Shown here one piece after another: positions 22,401-37,400 of a DNA stretch of 64,000 bases (position 1 is the stretch's first letter; the number at the start of each line of letters is the position of its first letter). The position numbers were made by a program, and so were the translations under genes. Origin of the DNA: Lates calcarifer (taxonomy: Eukaryota > Chordata > Actinopteri > Centropomidae); NCBI RefSeq assembly GCF_001640805.2, contig NC_066850.1:1383149-1447148 (forward strand), written 5' to 3'. The notes under the pieces are model-generated. The model made no database searches. It saw only the letters and a program-made list of their open reading frames with translations, and was not told the origin of the DNA.

Positions 22401-25400
22401 GTTAGGCTAAAGTTACAGATGCTCAATAAGAAAGTTGAGAGGCAGAAACACTGACAGCAGCTGATAGACTGAAAAGCAGAGACAGAGATGAGAGCGGTGC
22501 AGATGTACTCGGAGAGGCTGATAAAAGACTGACAGCAAGGGGAGATAAAGTGAAGAAGAGCAAAGAAACGACAGCATGGAGCCCAGACTGAGGAAAGGAA
22601 CGAGAGATCGGATGTGAAAGCAGACAAGAAAGGCAGAATTAGAGAGACGAGATGCTGAGAAACAGGAATTGGGGCTGACCAACAGGGACCGGGGTTATCT
22701 GCAGTTTTCTCTGAGAATATGACTTTGACAACAAATCCTTGTTCGTGGAGCAAGGAGCTGAATGCACGAGCAGGTGATTTCAAAACCAAAATTAAGCCAC
22801 AAAGGCAAAAATAATGTCCCCATTTTTAGACTGAATGTGCAAATGAAGGTCACCAAATCTGTAAAATCTGACAGTGACGCCACAAATTACTGCTGACCCC
22901 ACATAGCCCTGGTCATACACCAGTTACAGTATTCAACATTTGAAAGGACCTGTTGTGTTGTGTGTTGTTTCCACTCCAAAAGAGAAAGTTAGCAAGCTAG
23001 GCTAACCAGGCCCTGCTCGGAAAGTGGAAGCTAGTTATCCTAGCTTGCAAATGTATGCCATGATTCCCACTAAACATTACCTTTCATTCATATTTTGTTA
23101 GCTACCTAGGGTTAAAAGGAGACAACTCTGCAATCCAACAACTACACTATGTAATAACTGAAGAATGGGTCTTCAGTGCAAAGAAACCTCACTGCATCAA
23201 AGATGTTTTCATACACTTCAAAGCTTTAAATGAAGATGAACTTTTTCAGACGCCAGAATCTGCAAACAGCCGCCTGAGACGTGTGTGTGCCCAGTCCTAA
23301 CTTTTGAGTCTGATTGATGTGTGTTCCACCCTCATACGTAACCACCCGAAGCCATTTAAACACTACATGATGGATGGGATACAGCGCGTCTGTCATTCTC
23401 CCTCTCCTCTCTCCGCCCTTCAATCAGTCTTTTCTCCCCTCTCTGTGTTGCCCTCACTCTTAACATTTTTATACCCGTCCTCCTCCTCCTCCCTCTGTTC
23501 ATATGCGCTGTTTGTCTTTCTCTTTGTATTCATCTGTTTCTGTGTCAGTGGCCCTGCTCTGCTTGCCTGCATCTCTGTTTTCTTCATCTGACAGTCACAA
23601 AGAATGAGCTGCTTTCTCGGCTCATGAATGCTGTAAACCATTGTACATATGACAGCATCCACGCAGAATACAATTTGCATGTGATTTACATAATTTAAGA
23701 TCGTTAGTGGTTAACATGATGGCTTAGAAAGCCACATAATAGATGGCACACTGCATATTTAACAGTGTAATAATAAAGGTAAATAATGACCTTATTTATA
23801 AACTACCTCCCAATAATGAGTTACAAAGTCCCTCACAGTTAAAAGACATAAAAGGCAAAGGGACAGATCAGTAAAGCAGAAAGGTCAGTAAAGTAACTGT
23901 AGTAAAATCATAATCGTAATAAGGTTATGTAAGGTTAATTAGCAGAACATGTGAGCAGAGGAGCTGAACGGAAGCTTTCCTTAGACCCAAATGAGGAACA
24001 CGTTATAATTAGACATGAACATTTTAACTTGGAAGAATATCAGAAGAACATCAGACCTACAGCTGAGAGGACTTGAGGGTTGCAGTGATGGAAGAACACT
24101 CAATCACAACTGTGCAAACACATACCTTCCATCATATTAACAACTAGCCAACTAAATAAAGACAACATGGTAAAGGTGAACACTGCAAACACAACATCAG
24201 ATAAGGTAACTACTATGTAAGTACTACACATATGTTTTCAGGATAGATTTGAAAGATGATACATATTCTGCTGACCTGGACGACTCAGGCAAATCATTCC
24301 ACAGCCTTGAACCCTCTGACAACAAAAGCCCTCACTTTTCACTTTTCTAAGTGGGATACAGGAATAGTTATGAGGTAACGTTCCTGTCTGCAGAAGGCCT
24401 CAGGCAACATCAAGGCTCACAAGACATTAAAGACAGGAGTTATGCACTATATGGGCTGTACAGAAGTTGGCTGATAACAGTGTGAAGGGCAAAGAAACCA
24501 ACTTAGATTTCAATTTTAAGGATTTAAATGTGGTAGAATGTGGGTTTTCTTTATGTCAAGCTGATACAAAAACAGGAGAGCTGCTGTGGGAACCTTGAGC
24601 AGAGCTAACATACTGGTGTAAAAGACGTCATTGCTGGATCTCTGTACCACTGTCATGATTACATTTGGGATGCATCCAAATTTGGCTGAAAACTTGAGTG
24701 AGTCAGAAAGTTCGGCAGCGGTCTGAAGAGAGGTCAGATTTAAGAGATAGAGCTGAGTTTCAAGCACCAAAAAAAGAGAGAGAGAGAGATTACGAGTCAC
24801 AGTATTATCAGCCTTTTTGTTTCTGTGTGCCTGCTTTTCTTGATTGCTCTCTACTTGTCTGACTTAAGTCTCTCACATACACACCCACATTACCACACAC
24901 CCGCTGTCTATCAAGACACGATTCAAGGTGGGTTTCCCCGTGGCAATAAGTTTCAGACAGGCTGGACAAAGATTTAAGAGACGGACAGATGAGCTATGAC
25001 TCACCACCATGGGGACAGTGCCGTATGTCATCAGCCCCACTCTGTTATAAATCTCACTCCTTGACTGACTGTGTTTATGTTCTATAAATATATCTCTGTC
25101 TGTATCTTTGTGATACTGTGCATGACTATGTGTAACAGAAGTCTAGCTAGTCATTAGAGGACTGTTCAACAATATTCAGATGTTGCTGCAAGGGTATTAT
25201 CGCAACTTCCCTGATCACAGTGTGTGTACCTGTATGTGTGTTTGAGACGTTGGCGTGCCAGCAACTCATAAACAAGTAGTAAATTCAGAATCCAACACCA
25301 ACCTCTGTTTATTTTTGCTGCAATTAAAATTCCTCAGAGCAAATGAAAGCCTCAGAGTATATTGAACTTCAATAGTTTCACAGATGGCTCGATCTATCTT

Positions 25401-28400
25401 TGTCAAAATTTCTCATCAAAGGGAGGGGGGGTCCGTCTGCAATGAACAGATAAACTGGTCACAGATGAATACAAATACACAATATATATGATAAATCGAC
25501 AGCAAGGCAGTTGCATGGAGATTGAATTCGCGTAGAGAATGAATTTGCAGGCAGAATGAATTGAGCTGGCAAGCCTCCTGCAATAGGAGAGACCCCTGTG
25601 ATTCACTTTTTGTACCCAGGGGAGCTAGATGGCTGTATAAAAGGAAAACAGCGATTTAGAAAATGATTTGCTATTTACTCACAGAGGAGAGGCAGAGATA
25701 GGGGATGACTGGATGGATGAATGGATGACAAGACAGATGGACTAATCAGGGATGTAAGTGTTAATTTTCAGAAAGTTCCAGCAGTTGCATGTGTATCCAA
25801 GCAAGACGGAAAAGTCTACAGTCTAAGCCAGAAGCTGGGAGGCTGAACTTATGCACAGAGGTGCTTTGGAGCGAAATGCTAACATGAGCATGACAATGAT
25901 AATGCTAACACATGTCCCGTGCCACGTTCACCATTTTAGGATGATGTGTCAACATGCTGACATTTGTTAATTAGCATGAAACACAAAGTACAGCTGAGGT
26001 TGATGTGGCTCAACCTCACTGACTTTCTACATGAAAAGTCAGGGATTCATCCTGAGGTGACCATGAATATCTGAACCAGATTTCATGCCAATTCATACCA
26101 TAGTTGTTAACATTTCTACTCCAAACCACAAATGGCAACATCATGTTGGCACTAGAGGAAATGTCAGGTGATCGCATTCATTAGGGTACATCCTCTGGGA
26201 AGTATGAATGTCCGTACAAAATCTGCTGCCAATCCAAATGGATGTGGAGATATTTCACTGGATAAGTGGACATTGTGAAACTGCTGGTAGTACTGGATGA
26301 AAAGTCAGAAGTCTGGCTTCATCCTCTGGGGACCACAAATGTCAGTCAGAAGGGGAAAGATGGAGAGTGAGACAGTGGAGAAAAATGTGTTGGGAAGGAA
26401 GGACGGGTAGATAAAGTTACTCCCAAGTGAAACAAAAACCTTAAGAGTGCCTCAAGGGGAAAATTAAAGGAATGATGGTCTGACAAAGAATAAAAGAAAT
26501 GAATGATGAGAGAGACAATAGGAAATGATAGTGACAGACAAACGATGGCACCAACAGGGCCTGTTGTAGCGAACGACAAACAGCAGAAGGAGTAAACAGA
26601 TGGAGAAAAGGGAAAGGGGCGTTTTTCAAAAGGAGCAGCACATGGTGAAGTCTATTCCAACACTGCGTTCATCCAAAAGAGCACAAGACTCAGATGAGAG
26701 AATTCTGGTCCAGCAGCAAGTCAAAACCAGTCACTCTGATCCAGAGCAGCAACACACCCAATCCCACGACGCCGCCACTGGCAGGGAAACTCAGTGTGTG
26801 TATGTGTGTGTGTGTGTTTGTATGCCTTTCTCAAATCTCTCTCCTTCTATGCGTCTGTCACTCGGCAGAGTTGCTTGAACGTGTTTGTGTTTTTATGTTA
26901 TTTATTCATGTGCGTCTCAGTCTGTTTCTGTGAAGCTCGGTTCACTGCTTGGTTGTTTGGGTTTGTCCCTCTTGGTTTGGATCTTCATCTTCTTTCTACA
27001 CGTCTGTCTGTAGAGTTTAGGGAGCAAAAGTACGATTTCTGTCTCTGTTCAAACTTCTGACGATGTTCGACTACAGTCACATCACCTTGACAACTTTTGA
27101 TGAGTGATCAAAGTCATCTTACAGATGTACAGTGATGGTATGTGAGCAAAAAAGGGCTATAAGCAAAGTAGAATATGAACAATTAATGTGTTCATTAGTT
27201 TAAAAAGAAAGCACTCCGCAGTATATTTACTAGAGAATTCATTAGTCTCACTGAACCTTTGAAAGTTTTTTGAAACAGAGTTCTGCTTATTAGTAGTGTT
27301 CTAAGTGAATAAGTATGTATTGTCTTCTAAAGCTTGTACTTAACTTTCCTTTCTGGAGTTCCCCTAAACTGATAAAGTTGAACAATAGTCTGCAATACCC
27401 AAGACACATACAACTCTCATGTATACACAAATCATTCGCTTCCTAAGGTCCTACGAGGATTCTCCACTGACATCACATAAATCACATAAACCTCCAAAAT
27501 TACTGTTTTTCTTTCAAGATGAGAACACATACACCTAGCTGGACAACGGCCTGAGGCACTGTTGGATAAAGTCCCTGGCTTGCAGACAATGACGTGCATA
27601 AAGACACAAACCGACAAATTCACCAGAAGATTCCAAGGAAAAATTCTACGGACACTCACACAATCTGGCTTTTTGTTGCAAAATATATTATCTAATTACA
27701 CCAGATCTAACTGTTTCCAGACATGATTTTGAAGCCAGGGAGCTAAGACACATCCTGATGTTGTCATGCTGAGATTAGACACAGGGGAAATGTGGACAGC
27801 CGTATGCTATAGGCCCAATCTGTGCAAATTGGCGGCCATATTAGCAAAGTCACTCTAGGGAAACTGCAGAGGCACTTTGCTGTAACTTTTGGGAACTATA
27901 CAGTAGGCGCTATTCACAGAAGATGCTAGTTCACTACAAACAGCTTAAAAAAAGAAACTGTGTTCATCACTGGTTCCCAAGAAATGAGAACATACTGAGA
28001 AAGGAGAAATGGGTGTTGAGAGACTGTCGCCAGAACACTGTCAACACTATTTACACAACAGCACAGATTTTAATGACAGATTTCCATAAAACATGTCAAT
28101 CAGCCACGCTTATAAGCAGACATCTTTCCACCCACATTTTTTCCCACTGATTAATTTGCAGTTCTAAAAGTTTGGCGGCATTACTTCTTATCTTAAAGTT
28201 ACTTTGTTCTATCAGTGAGCGACCACCACTAATGTCTGTGCAAGGATGTGCATGAGCGTGTGGGTTAATTCTACCTCTATCTGCAACACGGTGATCTCTT
28301 CTTCCAACTTTCTCTTGAGGGGAACGTCTTTCTTCTTCAGGTCTATCTGCCTCTTCTCCTCATTAATGGCTAACTGCAAGTCTCTTATCTCCTTCTCCAT

Positions 28401-31400
28401 CGTCTCCAGCGCCACGTTGCCCTTAGTGATGGCTGCCTCTTGGATGTTCACCTTGTCGTAGTAGTTGAGCAGCACCTCCTCGTGCTCCAAGAGCTGAATG
28501 CCACTGTAGGCGATACGTACAAACACAGAGGCACAACCATCATTTTGATGCAGATCCTCTTCTTGAATTCAGGTAAAATTGTACTTCAAAGTTGCCACCT
28601 ACAGAAAATTGCGGCGCTGTACAGCAGACTCTTGACTCTTATTCATCTCCAGAAGCGCCTGCTCCTGGAGGTTGATCATTTGCGTGAGTCTCAGCAGCTC
28701 CAGTTTATTGTTCTCGCTCTGCTGACTGATCTCACGGTGCTTCCATACAACCTGGAAGATGTTAGGGTGCATGTTCATGCTTTTATATACAATGAAACGC
28801 TTCCAGTTGATAGCAGCTAGACAGTGACTCCTACAGCAGGCAACACAAAAGTTCACAAACTGTTGTGATCTCTGAATTGACTCTTCAGTGTCTTATGAAA
28901 CACAAAACATGAACACAGGAGCAGCTGGATGTGGATTTGACTCTACAGCCTAATCTGTTTATTTAAAATGTTCAATTTCTGATACTGGCTTAAGGCAAAG
29001 GCCCACAATTAGTATCCCACAGTGTGTTTTGACTGATCTCATCTTTGTGATAATGTGTGCATATGTAGACCTTGGAGATGTCATTGTGCAGTTTGTCTCT
29101 CAGTTTGGAGCTATTAGAGAGCTTCATATGAGCCTTTGTGAGTGATCTGGAATGGAGACACAACCCACACACAAAGAAAAACATCAGATATATAACACAG
29201 ATATAGCTTCGGTGGTAATTACCAAGAAATGCACTGGGTCAAGTAAAAACATGAACTGATAACAATGCAGTCCTCACAAAATGAACCTGATAACCTTTAC
29301 AGAGGCAGCAATTCTCAAAAGGCTTCTACTGTTTTTCATATTGGATGTGTATGCCCTTCTTCACTGCATTAGTATGTGCTATTTTTCTGTACTAACATGT
29401 CACACACACAGACAACCCTGCCAAGTCGCTCAGCAAAACACACACACACACACACCTGTCCTTGTTGATGACTATGGTGCGTTGGATCTCTGTCTCGTTT
29501 TCCAGGACTTTAACCTGCTCTGTCAGCTCTGTGATAGTCTGTGAGGCGATCTGCTTCAACTTGATGTACTTCATCTTCTCTTCCACGATCATGTCGCACA
29601 GTTTAGAGTACTGTGATATTCTGAGGGGGAATAACACTGATTAGCAACAAAGCCAAAGTGTTCCTCTGCATTACAAAGCCTGGTCACTATCAGGAGTGGT
29701 ACCTGTAAAACACTTTACTCTCTTTGTTTAGCACCTTGCTACGCACAGTAAGATTTACTGTAGGGTTTATACCCATAGTCAATGACAGGTGTCAAGGCTG
29801 ACTCAGCTGATAGGAAGTGACCGTAAAATGTAATAATTTAATGTTAATTTATGAAGGGTGGGGGGCAGATGATATGTCAGGTGCAACCACATGAGACTGT
29901 AGTCTGTGGTCGTGACCTAACTTACTGTATTGTGCACGTCTGCTGTTGTGGGTGGTGCCAGATGCATTAGTCTAACTCAGAACACTGAAGTATGACCAAT
30001 TAGTAAGTTATGGTTTTCTGCCCAGACAACATGTGCAGATGTCTGAATTAATTGTGATCCCAGCTGTTACACAGATCAGAGGAACCAAAAAAACAAGTAG
30101 GGAATCAATTATCAGTTGAGGAGTTGGTTACATTAACATACTGTGTACAGGGATTCAATTTGCTGCCCACGCTGGTGGCTAACGATGATCCTGCTACTGC
30201 GTATAAGCAATCTGTGATGACATTTACAAAGAGATCTTTAATTGCGCAATAAAATCTCCACATTATACAAAAAGAAGGAAGAAGTTAAAGAGGGAGTGAA
30301 ACTGAGAGACGGACAGGAAATGTGAAGACAGTGACAGAGAAGGAAGTTATTATGTTTCCCCTCATACTGGCTTAGAAGCTTCTTTGTAACCAAAATCCCC
30401 CTCTCTCTCCACACACACACACACACACACACACACCTTCACATTTAACAGAGCGGTGCTGATGAGGAAAACAGAAGAGAAAACAACAGTGACACCTGCG
30501 CTGTAGCATAGTATTCAGCTTGTTGTGGTCCATGATGATCAGGTCTTTTTCCCGCAGCTCGTGCCGGATGAGCTGGTTCAGTTGCTGTGGACAGAGTTTG
30601 GCAAAACCACAGTTTCATTACTGGTGCTTATGAGCGTGTGCTCGCAAGCCTCAACCCTCAATCTTATTTTTTAATGTTGTCGCAACTTCTCTTCTGACAC
30701 TGTGAATAATTAAAGAACAAACAAATACATTAGCGCCTCTAGCAGCCCTGGTTCAGTGATTTCGTAACTGGTCGTTCTTCACTTGGGTTTTCATATCCGT
30801 AGTGTGGTGACATTTGCTGTCATTGTGGTCACGTTTGCTCTCCTGTCCCACCACGTCAAACTAAACTGATTTTATATTAGTTCCTCTTTGATGCACTTCT
30901 GTGTGAAATATGCATGTCCGCACCTGCATGTTATTAAAAGCACTAATGAAGACATCAAAACTTGATCCCTCTCTGTGTGTGTGCTCCTTCGGTCCTTGTT
31001 TGCGTACATGATGGTGTGTGTGTGTGTGTGTGTGTGTGTTTGTGTTGCACCTCAGCCCTGAGCAGCTCTCGGTGCTTCTGGCCCCTCTCCTCGGCTTTGA
31101 TCTGTGTCAGACATCTGAGGTTATGCAGTTCTTCTCTGAGGCCGTTTGACTCCCTCAGCAGCTCCTGAATCATCCCGTACTGCTGCTTCTTCTGGCTCTC
31201 CTCCTCAGCCACTGATACCTGGTTGGGAAACACATTCAAGGAGGGTCTCGTTTGAAAAATCCGAAGACTCAATTTGGATGGAATTGTGACAGTGAAGTGA
31301 ACTACAAGGCCCTTAATGCAAGGACGATGGAAAGAGGACGGATGCTGAAACTTTTCTGTGCAAAGTGCAGGATTTTCGCCCAAAGGGAATGTTAAAGTTT

Positions 31401-34400
31401 TGTATAACTGTGACATACTGTAGGATGAGAAAATTATGCAATAGGCAATCTCATTTTGTCTTGAAGATAAAGACAGTAAAGAAGGTGCAAGTGACAAGAA
31501 GTGAAAAAATTTCTGAGACATATATTAGAACTAAAAGATAGAGTTTCTATCACATTTTCACATTATAGGTGCCTCAAAGACAGACTTGTTAGAGGGCTAC
31601 TGCAGCATTACATTTTACAGATGCTAATTATTTTTTTTCCATCTCCAGCTCTCGCATATTTCCCACCTGCTTTTCAAAGCTGACTTTGAGAGCGTCCACC
31701 TCTTTCTGAAGCTCCATCCTCTGCTGATAACTGGCCTCTCTTTTGGGGAGAGCATCTAACTGGGAATTCAGAAAGTAAAGTCAATATCAAAAGGTCGGAT
31801 TTTCAATGCACAAGGAGATCTCACATCTGCTGTAGTCCCATCATTAACAGCTGTTTTTCCTGATTATAGGCCTTTAAAAGACCAAGGAAGGAAAGGTCAT
31901 GAGGATCCAGTACAAAGATGACCAAACTTCATATCAAATTCAGCCAGTGAATATTCAATCCCTCATTAAACATTGACTGCAAATAATTAATACTATATAT
32001 CAGAGGGTCCCTGAGGCCTCTCTGATAGCGCTTGGATCCAGTGACACTGAAACATATAAAAAATGAATGCCTCCAGGTGTTGGGATAGCCCCTCTCTGCC
32101 TTGTGTTCAGAAGTATGAGCTACATGGCTCCATATTTAAAAATTGTTAGCCCCTGGAAGGAGAATAAAACTGCACTGATGAAGAGTTTTAAAAAGACAAC
32201 GCAGTAGTTTTAGTTCAGCTACGTACGTGAATCACTTAGCACTGATCATTATTAGCGCTCATGCTGTGTAAAACTTTCAAATACAATACTGTGTAAATAT
32301 TAAACCCATCAATCACATTTGATTTCAATGTAATGGATTTTTGTGGTGAACCCGCAGACTGTTGAATCCTCATCTTAACAGCCTTCACAGTCAAATTTAT
32401 GTTTGTTTGTATTTATCATGTGAGACTCATTATTGATTGGCAGCGTGGCGAATGAATGAATCCTATTGTGCGACTACTTTGTTTTCAGTATTTCCTACAT
32501 GTGCAAATTCCCTGACGTGTCGTAATGATTTCCTTTCATATTGTTATGTTCTTGTGAGATGTGCTGATGCATTTCCCATGACTCTCTCTCTCTGTTCTTT
32601 CTTTCCCCACTTTCTCTTTAAAAAATGTGAACATCAGTAAAATTACAGGAAGCTCAAAAATGAAATGCTTCTGGTGTAGTGCAGATTAACAGCTACTGGC
32701 ACTGTGACATTTACCGTCAAACACCTGTGTTAAAACCTGGAAAATTTGCGCACCAATTGGCAACACAACGCTGAATATTTCCAAGCAACTATTACATGTC
32801 GTAGTTTGATATTCAAACACATTTCTGGGAACTGTAACAAAATCCTCCGGATGCAAAAAAATGTTTCTTTTGCCGACTTTGAAAGTCAGGTCACCTGTGC
32901 CTGTAACTCATTGTAGACAGACTGTATGTTTTCGAGCTGCTCTGTGGCCATGGTCAACACATGCTCCATCCTCTTGAGGGTTTGCATCTGCCTGAGGAGA
33001 AACACAGGCACCTTTTAACACCTCCTACACTTTTCATCTGAAATTCATTGTCTCACATTCGGCTCATTATATAACATATGTATCAATGCTTGTCAGATAT
33101 GAAGGGTTTTAACTGTGTTAGGAATGCAGCTAAAGAAATGTTGAACTCATTTAAACAAAAGTCATACACTCAAAAAGTCTGGTACCATTTAGACAAAAAC
33201 TATCAGACTACCGCAGCATTTGTTGGTGAAACCACCGGCTCTCTGACTGAATATTTCTCAAAATACTGTGTATTCACTCTATATTTTAGGTGGACAGGTG
33301 TGTGCAAAAGCCCCTACATACAGTGTGTCATTACTGAGGCTTATGAATATGTGGAGAGACTAATTTCCATGTGTGATAGATCTCAGTTTGACATCATCCT
33401 GTACCTATTTTTCTCCCTGAGCTGCACAGACTGGCTCTCGTACAGGTGCTTTCTGTCACACATGATGTTCTGCAGCTTCATTTCCAGGATGCCTCTGGCA
33501 ATGAAAAACACACAGTGACATGTGTGAAAAGCCTCTCTCGCAATTCCAAAACACCAAATCAAATATTGTAATTCCATCTTAACATATGTATGCAAGTAGA
33601 AATCACATTTTTTTCTTTCAAGCGCCCTCATCACAGGGTCCATTTTTGACTGTGGCTGTGGTTTTAGGAGTTTTATACCTGCTCCCAATGAATTCAGCCT
33701 CCCCCTCCCTGTTGACCTCCTGTTCTTTCAGCAGCTGTCTGCACTCTGTCTGACTGGCCTCTACTTGGGCCTGGAGGGCCTCCAGCTCCTGCATCGCCTC
33801 CTTCTTCTTCATCCTGAGGGAGTGGTTACGCTCTTCCACCTCCTTCACTTGCTGCTCCATTTCTGAAACCTCTGTGTTCAGTGCTTCTATCTTCTTCATT
33901 GCTGCTCTAATGTGTTAGTATGGGAGGGAAAGAAAAAACGTAAAACATGCAAATAACACACATTCAAACAAAGTGTATAACACTGCCGTAAGAGCATCCT
34001 CTTATTACTCCACTCTTGCCCTGTATGGGTGCATATCTTATGAATTAACAGCATGTGCATCCATCTTTTACACACCCCCCCAGTACCACTCAGCTTTGTG
34101 AATTTCAAATTACGAGTCATAGCTCACATGGCTCATAGAGAGGGCTCCACTACATCACTTGTGAGCCAAGTATTAATTTGAAAAAAACATAAAAAGAGAC
34201 TGCAGTGGAACTATTCTCTGGTGATTAAGGGGCGTCTGACTGCAGCTGCACTTACATATGAAATTAACGATGCCCGCTGATGCATATGGTTGTCATTTTT
34301 ATCAAATAAAAAGGATTGCCACTTTCAAATTCTTGAAAATAATTTGACTGCTACAAATACCATATTTTTTACTTCCATAATTTGGACTAAAACATGCCTT

Positions 34401-37400
34401 TCCACAGAGTTGCAAAGTCTACTGTACATCAAAAGGAAAGTGCCTGGAAAGATATGTTGCAGAGAGGAAACCGAACAACAATTTTTTTGCCAGAAAAACA
34501 GAATAAAGAAACTAATATTTAGCTTCACTTCTGCACAGGTGCTGTGTTTGTTTTTCTGTTTTATGTCTGAGTCAATCAAAAGTTTACACTGAGAAAAAAC
34601 AATTAGTGGCACACAATCTTTCCATAATGAAATCTACGGTGTAATAAGAATTAATCCAGTTAAATCCACTTCTCTCATGTATATGAGATCAAGATGAAGG
34701 GAAGGAGACAGATAACAGGATGATTTAAGCCAAATGACAGAGGGATCGTACAGTACAGGTTATCGTTGTCACTCCAAATTTGCCAATTTGTATTCCTGGT
34801 GTTTGAGACATTAACTTCCCTTCTCTTCCCTGATAAAGAATATTACGGGGTTAAATGTACTTACTCCCTCTTGGAGCGTTTCCTTTCAATCTTCTCTAAA
34901 ATCTGGTCAGGTACGCTGATGAGCTGGGCTTTCTCAGCCTTACAACACACACAGACACATGCACACGCAAGTGTAAGAAAGCAGATGATTTGTTGTTTTA
35001 TTGATGGTGTGCTGTAAGCCATGCCCATTCAAACATACCCATGCTAACACACACAGACCTCTTTGAGCTCTATGATCTCCCTCTGATCCTCCAGCTCTTT
35101 CTGTTCTTTCACTATCTGACTTCCATGGGTTTCCACATCTTCCATCAGACTTCTGTGCAGGGAGTGAGAGCAGGATACATACAGAAGTTCAGTTATCTCC
35201 TATAAAATGGTGATTAACAGCACTTAAAAGATTCAGTGCTTCTTATTAATCCAACAACAAAAAAGCACGGAAAAAACGAAAAGTAAGTGAGGTAATGATC
35301 TAATGAAGACATGGAAACTGTCACACCAACTGGATAAACAGACATTAAAAGATTAGAGGTACCTGACTTCTAATTGTCTCTGGGCCACCTCTTTCCTCAG
35401 ATCCTCATATTTGTCCCTCAGGGCCTTTGTTCTGCTCTCCAGCTCCTGGAGAACCCCACCAACAGTACAAACATCAGATCACATATCAAGATTTTCATGT
35501 CAGTGACGAGAATTTAATTGAGCTCAGGCTGCACAGCCAAAACACCAATGTTTTTTTCCCCCTCATTTCAGAGTGTGTTCAGTTCTAACTCTCAGAGTCA
35601 GTTCCAGTAGCCTTTGTTTTGCTCACTTTAACTGCCTGTACTGCTTGTGTCTACGTTTGGTTCATGTAAACACAAAATTTTCATCATTTTCTGCACAACA
35701 AAGATATGTTTGATATTCAACACTGATGAAAAATGCTGGATTACACTTAGCTAACTTTGCAAGAATGTCTACTAAAGTAATCAACTGCAGCTAAACCAAC
35801 TTATCAGTTCAACTTGATAAATGTCACGCACTTTAATTCCTCTGAGGTTTTTCTCTGCTATATATTCAGCAAAACAATTAGAAATGTATGTGAGGCCTTG
35901 GTGATGAAACACTGGCTTATTAATCATGTTTGACAAGTGTGTGTGTTTGTGTGTGACAGTGAGGGAAGAATGTAACCCCCCTCCTGGGTGCCTTTGAGTG
36001 TTTCATTAGAGTTAATATCACACTTGATGCTGATGGTCCAATATGGCACACATTGTTTCAATAACAATGGGAAAGGGAGTCATAAAAAGGCCCTTTCACA
36101 CATACACACAGTAAATGAACAGCATTAGCTGCCTGCTCTGCAGCTTTCTGTTATTCATACAAGCAACTCCTTCGTCTTTTTGATAATTGAATATTACTTG
36201 ATTACACAATTGTGACGTTGTGCATTTTAAGAATTGTTCATGTTCTGGTGTTGCTGGTGTTTTTGTCCATAGCGCCAGTGAAATGCTCAGTGTTCAATTC
36301 ACGTTAAGCAGTCAAAATGCTGCAGCTGTTTTATTGTGATATTAGCTCCCCATAGAGTAGCTAAACAACATATGTTGCTGGTTCTGGAAGTATTTTGCTT
36401 CTGTAATTTCACTTTTAATGATAACCTGTATAACACATTACTCAAAACAACGACACATGGGTGTCTCATGAAAAATGTATTTTGGCCATTGGTTATCATT
36501 CAACTGTTTGTTTTCCTGCTGCTGAACTTGGTTTCTTGCTGGGAGCAGGTGGTGGTAGCTGTTGCATGAGCAGTGCTACTTCTTCAGGGCAGTCTGGACT
36601 CTACAGTGAGTCACAATGGGAAGGTACTGAGATGGGCAGGTGGGAATTAAGTTTGATGCTGGACTGGTAACTAAACAGCTGTTAATGCTCTGATGATGTC
36701 TGTGAGTACAGATTTTTGTGATAATTACATTTTCAAAACCCCTAGTTTAGTCCATTAAATTTGGTCTAATAAATATTACCCATGAGCCTCTTTGACTCAT
36801 AGACACTGTAGTTTTTGAACGCTAGTGAAATATGCCAGCCATAGGCATGAAAGTAGAGTTCTAGCACATTTGTAATGTTTTATTGTTACAATCAGTAATT
36901 AAACAAAGGAGAACTGTGAATGCATTTCTGCCTGAGACTGCCTTGAGAGTTTTATGTTCATATTCTTGCACTTCTGATCAGTATTTTCTTCAACAAAACT
37001 GCCATTGATTGTTTGTGATGATGATTCAACTGTAGATTTTCATGCTGATCCAAGTGCTGGAAATGCTCAAAGTGCACTATGTTGTGGTATAGACTTCTGA
37101 CTGACTGAATAATAAAAGTAATACACTATTGATATGCCCTGCCGCATAATATAGAGTACTGAAGTGTAGGAATCCCACAGCACCAAGTAAATACTGGGAT
37201 TCTAGTAAGATTTGTGAATGAATAAATGTTGTTAATAGCATGAGCATTATTACATTTCATATGTACATTTATAAATGTGTATATGAATTTGATATCCCTG
37301 CTTTGGCAAAAGTTGAAAACCTCTCTCCGTTTGCAACAAGATTACAACTTATTCAACTTGTATGCCATCCTTTTGTCTGAATGGGAGGCTGGAAGATAAA

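Larger units (their letters stand above)
20133..28274 (-). other. ccdc146 intron 18, 8.1 kb
   Basis: Holds an A-run (20825-20839), a probable element at 23770-24620 and a clear repeat at 25850-26340. No exon-like coding stretch was recognised on either strand. Confidence 0.5.

Noticed and set aside
22358..22789. 143-codon minus-strand frame in ccdc146 intron 18
   Set aside because: Low-complexity Ser/Phe/Leu product from purine-rich intron DNA; no homology recognised.
30955..31521. 188-codon minus-strand continuous frame
   Set aside because: Only the part 31051-31218 is real (ccdc146 exon 13); the rest is intron on both sides, including a (CA)n-coded THTHTH run.
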